Below are positions 12,750 to 24,374 of a stretch of 64,000 nucleotides of DNA, one piece after another. The notes under the pieces were generated by a model, which was not told the DNA's origin, made no database searches, and saw only the letters and a list, made by a program, of their open reading frames with translations. The position numbers were made by a program, and so were the translations under genes. The DNA is from Eledone cirrhosa (taxonomy: Eukaryota > Mollusca > Cephalopoda > Octopoda > Eledonidae). Within the stretch, counting starts at the first letter, position 1. Each line of letters begins with the position of its first letter. The stretch is taken from NCBI GenBank assembly GCA_964016885.1, contig OZ024743.1, positions 20,476,295 to 20,540,294 on the forward strand. Reading direction: 5' to 3'.

Positions 12750-15370
12750 ACTATAGTTCCTTTCCTGCCCATATTTTCCTTGCAGTCATTGATTTGCAGA
12801 TGTTCAATTGATTTGCAGGACTGTTAAAGGCACTATAACTTATAAACATACAATTCAATGCTACAACCAGATGGCATTTATTTTTATTTATTTATTTACT
12901 TTGTATCAGTTGACATCACTGATTAATCTTGTATGTCTATTCTTCTGATACTGTGTATAAATTTACTTTGTGAATTTTCCTTTGTGATATCTGTTCATAC
13001 ATGCATTACATATGGACAGCACTTAATGATGTTTTGAATGTTTAACAGAAGTCATGATAATCAGACAGATTTTAACACCAGCGACTCTACTAAAATCATC
13101 TCAAATTATAGCATCATAAGCTTCTTCAGCATTATTTCAAGAGAAAGATTTAGAGCATATATTTATGGTTATATATACAAATTAATGATACAAACAACAT
13201 TATGATTTACATATAGATAAAACTTATTGACTATGATGTAAGAGCAGTTGCATCCTGAAATATAATAATCATACAAATATGCATTTCAAGAGATATGGTT
13301 CAGTTATCAATGTAACCATCACAACAAAGGTCTTAATGAAATGAAAACACCTCAGGCCACTCAATCTCACATAAGAATAGGTGCAAGTAATTAGGATATG
13401 AATGTATTTAGTCCTGTCTAAAAGCAAGTAAAAATCTACCACATAATTATATTCTATATTTATTACTCTAATCCTTAGATATAAAGGGACTGGCATTAGG
13501 AGGTGCATTCAGCCATAGAAACCAAGCAAAAAATGGAGTTTATGAACAAGATGTAAAACGTTAGATATTGATGATGATTGCATTACATTTCCCTGTTGTA
13601 TTCATATGTTCATTGGTTTAAAACTGTTATTGGATTGACTCTGAGATTCAAATTGGATTAACTAATGTAACCATAATAATAAACACAGAATTAAACAAGC
13701 AAAAATTTAATATTACCTTCTGAAATTATAGAACAAAAAATAACCCTGTAAATAGTTGATTAGATCGTCTTTATTGCTTTAAAACTTTAAGCATTCCTTT
13801 GAAGCCCTCAAACATCCTCTTTATCATTATAAAACTGAGTTACAATTGCCTGAATTCTGTTCCTTCAGTTTAGAAGTTATGTATCATTTTTAACTGCACT
13901 CCTAAGCAGTGAATCCAGATCACATCAATTCCTCTGCTATTTAACCATGCATAACTAAGACTGTCAATTACCCTAATTTGAATATAAATAAATTTACCCC
14001 AATCCAAGGTTGTTCATGAGTACAATTTAATGCAAAAGCTGCCAATCCTAGAAGGTAACATTTATGGCAGAGGCCTGTCAATGGGGAACTCATTCCACAT
14101 GATATCAAGGTATGATATATACATATGTAATAGAGAGAGTCAATTGTCTATATCTAGCATAAACAATTCTGCTTCAATAAAAAAATTATCCACAAACAAG
14201 ATTAAAGGCAATAATAGCTGGCCCCAAAAGGGTTTGAGATGAAGTTACTTTTTTTTTTTTTAAAATCAACCGATTTAGGACCAACCTTCACTTGAGTACT
14301 GCTCTTCAAGAAATACAGCAAAACTTTACTGTTCAATAATTTTAAACTACACACAATTATTTATGGAACCGTTCTCTATTTTTTTGTTACAGAGTTTATT
14401 TATATCTGTATTTAAGTGTATATGCCTCCTATGTCAGAATCATGTCCTTTGTATTCTCTTATATTGTTCCTAAATTCATTTGTAGTTAAATGTTAATATA
14501 TCAAACACATCTCTTCTATTAGATATCTAATCTGTTTTTGCTAACATCCTCTTCAACTTTTAACATATATTTTGCCATAGTTCTGTGGTTTAGATGTACT
14601 TTCATGTACTTTGAATTATAAGTAAATCATTATAATGACATAAGTGAATTTAAGAGAATGTTTAAATGAGAGAGCTTTTCATAACTGGATGTTTTTGCTA
14701 ATTATATCTCAAGCAACTCTTATTAATTTCAAAAGTTCATTCAAAATTTTATCTCTTGATTTCATTTACATCTATTATAGAATCTTAATATAGTTCTAAA
14801 TTGTATTTAAATGTTTTGCTTTGCTTCTACATTTTCCTTACTTTTGTCATTAATCAATGATATATTCAACAATGCATAGCTTTAATTAAATAGAATATCA
14901 TCCAAACTTTGATATTGAGTTCAAGCCTTACTTTTATCTTTAACCTCAGAGATAGTAATTGAACTTTCAAAGTGTAATAATTGAAGTGAATACCATATGT
15001 CATTGGTATTTAATGTTTAAAAAAATGGAAAATAAAAATCACCAAACTTTATAACAATCTTAATTAAATATACCGTTTGATTTTAAATATTTTAGAATAT
15101 CTATATTCTCTATTTTAAGATCTGTATGAAATGTACTTAGTGTATTTATCTTTATTACATTCATACTGAAATGGCAATGCTGATGGTCTGGTATATTTTA
15201 AAATCATTTTTATGGATCAAAAATATTTTATCACATTTATAAATGAATTTGTTTATAATATACAAACAACAAGCAAATTACAAATGAATGAACGAAAGCA
15301 TCTAGCTTCCTCATCAGCCATTCCCTGGGCAATGCAATATCGTACATAAGAGTATTATCCGTATATTAGT
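12750..15370. other. AT-rich stretch without recognisable genes
   Basis: Nothing identifiable apart from short homopolymers and a minus-strand CTGATGA with a 6-bp stem at about 15.29-15.31 kb, discussed under findings. Confidence 0.5.
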
Positions 15371-15375
15371 CTCAT

Positions 15376-15950
15376 TGAATTAAATATACTGTAAAATCAA
15401 ATACGTTTGGACAGATTCATATCATTCACATGTGGAAAATGTAGTTTTTCCTTTTTTATACTTTTCATACATTAGTATATACATTAGAAAACACACAAAC
15501 ACACACACACACACTCTCTCTCTTTCTCTGTATCATATCCAAATCAATCCTATTGGAGGAGCCTCTCTCTGGTTGACCCCCACCGCTTTCTTTGATTTTG
15601 GTTTTGGTGATGACATGGATACAGCCATACTGGCCATGCTCGGTCAGTTGCGGGTTGGTGAGGTTATTTAACCTATAGTTGGGGTGGGTGGCCTTTGACT
15701 GAGGAGTTTATCCGTTCTTTTAACAACTCTTGCTTTTGTGCTGCTGGGGTTCCGCTTAACTTCCTCACCAGACAGTGTTATATAGATATAGATATATAAC
15801 ACTGTTTGCATGTCTGTCTCGTCTTTCCTTTAGTAAATGTTGAATTAAATAAAATAAACTGAAAAATCAAATATGTTGGTGCTAGTTCATTTCATTTACA
15901 AATGAAAGATGTAGTTCTCCTTTTCATACTTTTGTATACAGTGGCTAGCA
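15376..15950 (+). repeat. interrupted direct duplication
   Basis: The segment 15376-15480 ('ttgaattaaatatactg', 'aaaatcaaata', 'catttg/catgtg', 'atgtagttttt.c', 'catacttttcata') recurs diverged at 15838-15945. The two are separated by a CA/CT microsatellite (15490-15530) and about 300 bp of higher-GC sequence that is probably an insertion. Confidence 0.45.
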
Positions 15951-16514
15951 GAAAACTGCACAGAAATGGTGTTTCTACTAGTATATTCATAATACTGTTA
16001 TGCATTAATTAGGTGTGAATGCTTCTCATAAAGTAATGCATATTTTAATGAAGAGAGTCTAAGGCTCATTTTAACAGCATAATTCCTGATCGAAGCCTAT
16101 GGACTGAGGTCTCTCTATTTTGGAGATTCTATCATCTTTGCCATTTTCCTCCTCTCCTCTTCCATTCCAGCAAGTGTTTGGGAAATGGTAAAATATTTTT
16201 CCTTACATTTTCATGTTGACTAATCTCATGTTTTCTTGGTTTATTTAATTACTTCCTACCAAGTTTTCTTTAATCTTCTTCTATCATGATTAACTATTAA
16301 GAGCAACCCACAGGACTTATTCACTCAGAGTGTATCATTCATAGTAAATATTTGTCCTGTATGAATAAATTAACAACTTTGAAGTCCAATTATATTGTCA
16401 ATCTATTGCACATGTAACAAGCCATTCTCTACATATTCTTTGATAATTGATCATTAATTCATTTGATACTAATCTACATGAGAGTGTCTCATATTTTTGT
16501 AGATCTGCAATCTG

Positions 16515-17405
16515 GTCTTGGACAGAGTTCCCTTATCTGGCAGTCCTTAAGGGAACTGAATGTAGATGAGTAGCTTGTGAGATCAGTGCAAGCCATATAC
16601 AGAGGTCCTCTCAGTAAAGTGAGAGTAGGACATAAATGAGTTTAATGAAGAATTTGATGTGCAGGCGAGTGTGTACCAACGCTCAATCCTCAGCCCTCTC
16701 TTGTTTATTATTGCTTTTGAGGTTATAACAAAGATGTTTAAGGCTGGTTGCCCATGGGAACCTGTACACTGATGACCTGGGTTTTATAGTTGAATCTGTG
16801 AAAGCCTTGAGAGGAAATTCCTGTTGTGGAAATAAAATATAGTATTGAAAGGGCTCAGAGTAAAGATAACATAAACCAAAGTTCTAGTAAGTAATAAAGA
16901 GAACAAAACTGTGATTCTATCAATGAAGTGTCTATGGTCAATATGTAGAAAATAAGTGTGTAGGAACTTTATATGACATACCCAATGGAAGTTCTGTGTA
17001 CATAAGAGCTATGATGAGATGGTAGTTCAAGTAATAGAAAATATTGACTTTGTATATGATAAAGCATGGGAATAGTGGCCAGTAAAAGCAGCAGTAAAAA
17101 GAAACTTTTTCCAAGCCCAGGAAGGTACTTCATAGTTTCTTTTACTTAGGTAACCTAATTAGCAGTGGAGGATGTTGCTAGAAAAAAAATTGAGAACTAC
17201 TATCTCTGCAGAAAACAAAGGGATTTTTCTATGAGTGAAGTGTAGATTATATGTGCCTGTATTAGAAACGAGATGTTCATTGGCAGTAAATATAGAAACA
17301 TGGAGGCTAGAGAGAAATGAAGCAAGCAGGAATGACATGGAATGGATGAATTGAGATCAGCTGTACTATGCAAGAAAGAAGTCTGTGATGGTATAGACAT
17401 GTGAT
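16515..17405 (+). mobile_element. LINE-A, old heavily mutated copy
   Basis: Aligns by eye along the LINE-A RT. It starts at 'LDRVP' (about 16517), then a region matching 'QAMYRG' (about 16590), the 'SILSPLLFIIAFE' block (about 16685), a 'YTDDLGFIVES' version of the YADD box (about 16770) and the 'CYLGNLISSGG' block (about 17145). It ends at 'WYRHV' (about 17390), where LINE-A has 'RWYGHV'. Multiple stops and frameshifts are present. It ends in an AT tract rather than the family's (GAT)n tail. Confidence 0.75.
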
Positions 17406-17464
17406 ATATATGTGCATATATTATATATATATATATAATATATATTTATATATTATATATATAT
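17404..17464. repeat. (AT)n tract
   Basis: TA-rich run separating the old LINE-A copy from the SINE that follows. Confidence 0.9.
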
Positions 17465-17899
17465 GGAGGCACATGGCTTAGTGGTTAGAGCATTGGCCTT
17501 GCAATCGAAAGTTTGTGAGTTCAATTCTCAGACCGGGTGATGTTGTTTCCTTGAGCAAGACACTTTATTTCACATTGCTCCAGTTTACTCAGCTGTGGAA
17601 AGGAGATGATAGGACTGGGTACCCTATCATTCCACTGCAAAGTGGTCGTGGAGGTTCCACGGCAAAAAAGCACCCACCCCACACTGTAAAGTGGACGTGT
17701 AGGTGCCACGGAAAAAAAGCACCCAGCACACACTGTAAATGAAGTTGGTGTTAGGAAGGGCATCCAGCTGTAGAAATCACGCCAGAATCAGTTCCCGTAT
17801 GAGCAAGACATTGTCAGCCGACCGGGCACTGCCCACAACAGGACAACCCGTCTAACCCATGCTAGCATAGAAGAATGGACGTAAAATGGTGATGATGAT
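17465..17899 (+). mobile_element. SINE-A, complete tRNA-derived SINE with LINE-A tail
   Basis: The head has a good Pol III A box ('tggcttagtggttagagc', about 17473-17490) and B box ('gagttcaattctc', about 17517-17529), spaced as in a tRNA. A middle region ('gagcaagacactttatttc', and two 'gtccacgg.aaaaagcaccca'-like blocks) follows. The 3' part from about 17640 ('gtggtcgtggaggt', 'aggaagggcatccagctgta', 'acccatgctagcat', then GATGATGAT) is the same sequence as the 3' end of LINE-A. That implies mobilisation by LINE-A. Confidence 0.93.
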
Positions 17900-20800
17900 T
17901 ATATATGTATATATATATTATATATGTATATTATATTATAGATATGTACGATGTTGAATTACATAAAGGTTTTTTTCTCTATTTCATGAGTTATTAAAAC
18001 TTGTGCTTTCAGTATTAAGTATACACGTTTATTAAAAGAAATTATCTATTTTGTCTATTAAGGTATCTATGCAGTTAATGGCCCTCACTTCATGGTTTTT
18101 CACACTATTTGCTGTTTAGTGTACATAGCACAACCTAGATTGGTGTTTTATTTTGGTCTACTGGGTTTTTATATACTTTCTTACTGTTACTTAATTTTCA
18201 TCACTACGCTTGGTTTTAGTGGATAAACATTAATGTCTAGTACTTTGGTCATGTGCAAGTTTGCTTTTTACTCTAGCAGCATTTCAGTTGGTTTTGTTGA
18301 GAGATTGTGAATCGTTTATTTAGAACATGCAATACATCCCCCCCCCCCCTTTCTTCATTCTAATCTATACTAGCATTATTAATATAAAATAATATAAACC
18401 ATTTAATTCATTTGTGAGTGGTTGAGTAAAGAACATATAAATCCATTACTTTGTCTTTTCTCCTTAACAGAACAAAACTGAAATAATTCTCAGTTCAATC
18501 TAATTGATAGTGACCAGTTTGCTATCTAGATTTCCTATGTTACATATAGAAAATGACATGAACTCCATGGAACATCACTGCATGTGTAATCATAGTAAAA
18601 TACACTAATTCATCAGTTTTAATATTTCTCAATATGAATGTCAAAATTACTGGATAAATTAATGTGGCAATTGTATAACTTTTAGTTGGATCTCATCTAA
18701 GTCCCAGAAACCTGTTTTTATTATTCAAATATTTGCTAAAATTTTATCTATATTCTGTGTTCTAGAATAATTACATCTAGCAGAGTGCTTGTTTCTATTT
18801 TGTATATAATCTGACAAATATATGCCCTTATCCTATCCCTTGCATGCACCACATATTACCTCACCTATGTTTACAGATTTGGTCATTGCTTCTAACTGCC
18901 CCTACAATAATATCAAATATCTTGAGATAAGAAAAATCATAGCTGCTTGGTGACATTTGAGTTTTCTGTGACATTTGCTATCACATGCAACAAGAAAATA
19001 ACGTTTGTATGGCATTGTAGGGGCATCGTTGGTGATACACAGAATGTCTTAGGCAGTTCTGTGAACTCTACTGATGTGATAAAATTGGTTGTAATTCTTT
19101 TTACTACCACCAGTATAGATACCTATCCATTGGAGTTGGCTGATCTTGTATCACTTCCACTCAAACACTCCTAACTCATTCATCAATCCTCTTTTCATCA
19201 CTTACACTGTTTCTACCCTCGATATTTCTCCTCAAGACTTTTCCCATCTGGAATTCCTTGTTTTTTTTTGCAGTCATTGACTAGAAAACTGTTTAAGAGA
19301 AACATTAACTATATCAATTTAAATTGTCCTGATGGGCCTTCAAAAGCTATGGACACAACCCTTTCCTCCAGATCAAATAAATTATTTAAAATTATGTAAT
19401 TTGTGTATTGTACAGTGTGAACTCATGCCCATACATGCAATAGTGCAGCAACCAGTAATATCACATTTATAAATTATGTTAAAACAAAATCAATTTGATT
19501 TGTAATGTTTTTAAAGGTTTGAAAATAATCTATATATTGTGTGTTATAGAAAAAACATTGTTAGGTATTTGTGGAAACTATCTTTATTTTGAAAATTACA
19601 AAAGATTTTAACATTTGACTACTTCTACTTTCAATTCATTCTGGTATTTTGAAAAGAAATAAAAAAAAGAAATAAAAAATGCAAATTTCTCATAAATTAA
19701 CAGCTCTTAAGTAAAAATGAAAGTGTTAATTACATAAAATTCTATATAAGGTAATTGCACAAGAGAAGTATGACTTAGAGAAAATGTACAATAACTATCA
19801 GTGTTTACAATATTTTTGTTTTACAAACATATTCATCAATAAATATAAAGATAATTACATTAAGAATAAATTTATATAAAATAAATGATAAAACCTGAAA
19901 AATATTTTGAAAACCTGATTGCTTTAAAAAAATATGCTGCCATATATTTGGCATTTCTAAATCAAGCATAGTTATTACAGAGAAAGAATGGTATGAATTT
20001 ACTTCTGAAAACACGGAAAGTATTTTCTTTCCCTTTCATACAACTTCATATTCAAAACTTTTATGGAAAAATAATTTTTATATTACTGGAACCTACATAG
20101 GTAATTGAGTGCAAATGCAAATATATTTACAAAATTTCATGACATTTTCAAGATTAATAAAATATATAACACATAAAGAAATAATAGCTAATGTTATTGC
20201 AAGTAGCAATTTGAAATATCCAATATTCCTTTTATCTTTTATATGATTACTATTTGTAGATGTTTTTTATTATTTTTAAGAAATGGGATGACACAATTGT
20301 TATTTTTTATTGTTTTGAGTTTAGTTTTATAGCACTTGGCTCCATTACCATCCTCTTTGCCAACTAAATTATTATTATTTTAGTGTCTTTTTCAAAGAAA
20401 GCTTTGGTTAGATGGTTATCCATATCCCAATATTTCCTGACTTGGTGCATATCTGTGTCACTTTTACTAAATCAAATAAAATTGGGAATTTCATTGATAT
20501 TTTCAATATTTGGTTTTAAAATTAGACTTGCCTTAGAATTTCAAATTCAATGTTAAAATTATTGGTTGTATCTATTGGCACTTTCTCAGGAAAGTAATCA
20601 TTTGCAGATTCTTGTCTTTATTTCATTGCGGAGTCGTTATTCATGCTTTGGTAACTGCATATACATAATTCTTTCTGTTGACAGCAGACTATATATTTAT
20701 ATGTCTTTTTCTGTATCTTCTTAAATCATATTTTAGTGTTGATTTTCAAACTTTTATTATTATTAAATTGGTTTTATAAGCTCCAGATCAATACCATACT

Positions 20801-22720
20801 AAAACCCCAAGGGTATACATTTAAAATCTCTGGTTTGCTGGATTGAAGATTTTAAGTTAAATGAAGTTTGCTGAAATCGACAATCATGGATTAGAGTATA
20901 TTATTTTGAAATGTACTAATATAATTCCCAGACAGTAAATATTGTGCAGTTATTCATAAACTACATTTTTGTTTTTGCTTCCTATCAACTCTCTTGTTGT
21001 TTTCTGTTCCCAGAAATGTTGCTATAAACAGAAATTGTTTGTGATGAAATTATGGAGATGAGTTACAGATAAAATTCTATAATCAATTCTATTCTGTTTA
21101 TTAACACCAACATTTTCTTCAAATTTTATGATTTGATATAACACAGTGGGTGTAATATGAAGGAATAAAGCTGCTAACATATTAAATTTAGATGTTGAGA
21201 AGTATCAATAATAATGTCAAATGTGTTTATCTTATATTTAATAACTCCTGTTCAAATTATTTAGAATTGCTTTGTATATATTGATTAATTACATAAAGCT
21301 GTGAAAGACCAGTTTTATTTTGGAAGAAATATTCATAATTTACTGCACTTCATAGATCCAAAATTTTACTGGCATCATCGTATGCTCGCATGCAATGCAT
21401 GTGCGCACGCACACACACACAATCATATATAATCTGTTTTTAGCATTTATTAATCCCGTTCACAATGCACAAAGTTTATATTATAAATGCTCTTTCTTAA
21501 CTCAATTAAATAAATCTATTTAAAAATCATAAATTTTATTATATAAATCCATAATTTTCTTTTAATTACTATATTTATCTATTTAGATTATTGTCACAGT
21601 TTACCTTAAAACTTGTTTCATCTATTTGTGGCACATGTATTGTTGTTGAGCTTCAGGTCAGCTCTGATTAAGCAGGCCTGTAATCAAATTGTAATCAAGA
21701 ACCACATTGTCCAATCCAAGTGTTCTTTTTTATACATGGTAGGATGTAGCTTGAAGGATATTAGACTGCTGTTTCTTGCAGGTTGAACAACCACATAGAA
21801 TCCCTCATTAACTACAGTGTTTGTGGTTTTATGTTTGAGTGATTTATTTCATTGTTATCACATATTTTACGAGATCAATATTTCTTAATGCAGTATGTGT
21901 GTGTGTATGAGGGGGGGGGGGTGTCCATACATTCATGTGGATAAACAAATATGATGATGAACAATACTAGACAGAACTGACAGCCAAGTAACTTCTTTGA
22001 CTCTTATTTTTTTTTACAAGTTTTAGTCATTGGACTGTCACCATGCATTTTAAATTTCACAGTGAACTAGTTGGTAAATCTCTCTTTCCCTTTCTGACTT
22101 GCATATCTCTTACCATTACTCTGCCCGAGTTTTCTAGCTGACCACCAGATTATTGAGCATGGTATCTTGCTAAAGACCTTTTCCTATTAACAAAAATAAT
22201 GGTATAAGGGTTTGCTTTTGGCTAAAAAACTTCTGTTATAGCTGCTTCATTAAGAGGAATAGATCAGAGGTACCATGGCATGGCACAAACCCAAACTGTA
22301 CTTCATGTAAGCTAGTTCTTTACTGGTTTCCCTGCTTCACCACTTTTCCAAAAGTTGGTTCCTCTCCCTTTGTAAGCCCTCTTTTTCTGACACATTCCCT
22401 CTCATTCAGAAATTTGGTTGTAGTATTTCCATGGTTCTTCTCAGCATTGCAGAATTTATGTGTTGCTATCATTATATATACACTATTCATCATCATTATC
22501 CTGATTTAAACTTAGAAAATTAGAAAATGTCAAGCAAATTAAGGCTGAATGTTTTTAGCACATTCATTTATTCTAAGAATAGAGTATATTTTCTATTGAT
22601 TGAAAAAGTCAAGAACAAAAATTAGCTAAACTTTAAACCCTGCACACAGCACTCGTCAGAGTAGAGCTGTTAAAATAAATTTATGTTTATGCTAGTGAAT
22701 GTGCAGATGGAGTTATCTTA
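17900..22720. other. AT-rich stretch without recognisable genes
   Basis: Contains AT runs at 17900-17945, C and G homopolymers at 18338 and 21911, and a CA run at 21405-21420. No transposase, RT or SINE box was recognised and no frame exceeds about 75 codons. Confidence 0.55.
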
Positions 22721-22724
22721 TTTC

Positions 22725-23075
22725 TAATTAAAGATACTGCTTATGGCTTTCAAATAATTCTGGAAATAATTAACGATTTGGAGGGATTTATGATATAACT
22801 AACATTCTCATGATTAATCTGTTGTTTTTTGGGGGAACAGAACAAATATTCTTACATAAAATTATGATGGAAGATTTTTAGATAAATTGTATGAGCAAGA
22901 CAATTTTAGCTGACTGGACACTGCTCACAACAGGACAACCCGTCTAACCCATGCTAGCATGGAAGAACGGACGTAAAACGCTGATGATGATGATGATGAT
23001 AATCTCTTTAAAACAAATCCATATCATCACACCAGAGGCAGTTTCAGCAGTTTGGTATCAAAAAGGTTAAGTAGA
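22725..23075 (+). mobile_element. MITE-D copy 2, split by a LINE-A/SINE-A tail
   Basis: Left part 22725-22887 carries the MITE-D internal blocks ('tcttacataaaattatg', 'tttttagataaattgta'). The right part from about 23005 resumes with 'ctttaaaacaaat' and ends 'cagtttggtatcaaaaaggttaag'. The last bases match the TTAA-side terminus of the family. Confidence 0.75.
22888..23003 (+). mobile_element. 3' tail of LINE-A/SINE-A, 5' truncated
   Basis: Begins abruptly at 'tgagcaagacaatttt' and runs through 'ggacaacccgtctaac', 'ccatgctagcatgg' and 'acggacgtaaaac' into (GAT)n. Because the tail is shared, the parent (LINE or SINE) cannot be decided. Confidence 0.9.
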
Positions 23076-23324
23076 AAGCCATAATCAAGTGGTAGTTTAG
23101 AATATGAGATGGCTATTGTGATGTAGTTAGATGGTATTTGATGATCAATTATTGGGGAGAGATGTGTTATATAGTAGATGTGGTTTTGCTAAAATGACAG
23201 CATTAAAGAATATGAACTGCTCAGCATTACATTTATACTTTCCAATAATTCTTAAAACCAATCAAGTATAAATTAAAGGTAACAACCTAATTATAAAATA
23301 TATGTATAACATCTCTATGAACAA

Positions 23325-23740
23325 CATCATCATCCTCATCATTTAGCATCTGCTTTCCCTGCTAGCAAGGATTGGATGGGTCTTCAAAGACTGAGTCAGT
23401 ACTGTAGCAGGGCTACTGACCTCCTAAACAGGCGTGGGATTCATATCTTGCTTACATACGGTTCCATGTTCTCTCAAGTACATTTTGCCATGGCATCTGC
23501 ACTGGAGAGGTTATGTTTTTGATGTAACTGAAGGGTCCTCCCAACCCTTTGTTTGGCAAGCTTTCTATGGTTGGATGTCTCTCCTATCACCAACCATTTT
23601 ACAGCCTAGCCTATCATGTAGATCAACACTAGAGTGGTTGTCATGTCCTTGGCACAACTGAAGTGTCCGCCCAACACTTTCTTTGGCAAGCCTTCTAAGG
23701 CTGGATGTATTTATTGTGTAGATCATCTAACAATGAAATC
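23325..23740 (-). mobile_element. repeat C, fullest copy
   Basis: Uninterrupted copy of the repeat also seen at 8.4-9.1 kb. It has (CAT)n at its left end and the blocks 'ctgctttccctgctagcaag', 'actgagtcagtact', 'cagggctactgacc', 'gaagggtcctcccaaccc' and 'tttggcaagctttctatgg'. The last two blocks recur at about 23670, so part of the unit is duplicated within the element. No coding frame is apparent. Confidence 0.7.
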
Positions 23741-24114
23741 TCCACCCATTTTATAAACTATCAAGAAAGTTTAAAAATTCCCTCTTAAAATGTTTTATAC
23801 AAAAATACTATCTCTATACTGAAGCCTACTATTTTTACAATCTAGTAAATGAACTACCAAATGCCTCTCAACAACACACACACGGTATACAGATATATAT
23901 ATTTACTTAAAGTAATTCAGCATTTAGATAAACTGAAAAAATCATCTCAGTATTGAAATTATATGAAACAGCCACACAAAGTATAGTTAGACATTTACAT
24001 GTTAAGATTTTAGTGAAGTATAAGATACATACCACCTTATTGTAGCAAATGTCACAATAAATATGTGCCATTAAATGTTTAGTTATACAATCCAGCACTG
24101 TACTTTATTAGAAA

Positions 24115-24371
24115 GAAGACACATACATTACATTTCCAATGAAAGACATTGTCTAGATGTTTCAAATAATTTTGAAAATAAAGTGTCTTGAAGGATTTAA
24201 TAATATAAAAGACATTATCATCATTAAGTTAGTGTTTGGAACATAACTTAACAGTGGTTCTTACATACAATTGTTATGGAATATATTTTGATGAATATAA
24301 ACACTTTAAAATGAATTGATTTGTATTATAACAGTGGCAGTTTCAGGCAGTTGGTGTCAAAACAGTTAAAC
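24115..24371 (+). mobile_element. MITE-D copy 3
   Basis: Carries 'tttccaatgaaagacattg', 'ttaagttagtgtttgga', 'ttcttacatacaatt' and 'atgaatataaacacttt', and ends 'cagttggtgtcaaaacagttaaac'. Read from the opposite strand, the end begins 'gtttaactgttttgacacc', the family terminus. Confidence 0.75.
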
Positions 24372-24374
24372 AAA

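Noticed and set aside
16765..16790. CTGATGA within LINE-A copies (also about 44330)
   Set aside because: It encodes the region of the YADD box; no hammerhead stems around it.
17465..17540. tRNA gene (good A and B boxes)
   Set aside because: It does not close into a full cloverleaf with a paired acceptor stem and continues directly into a SINE body, so it is a SINE head rather than a tRNA gene.
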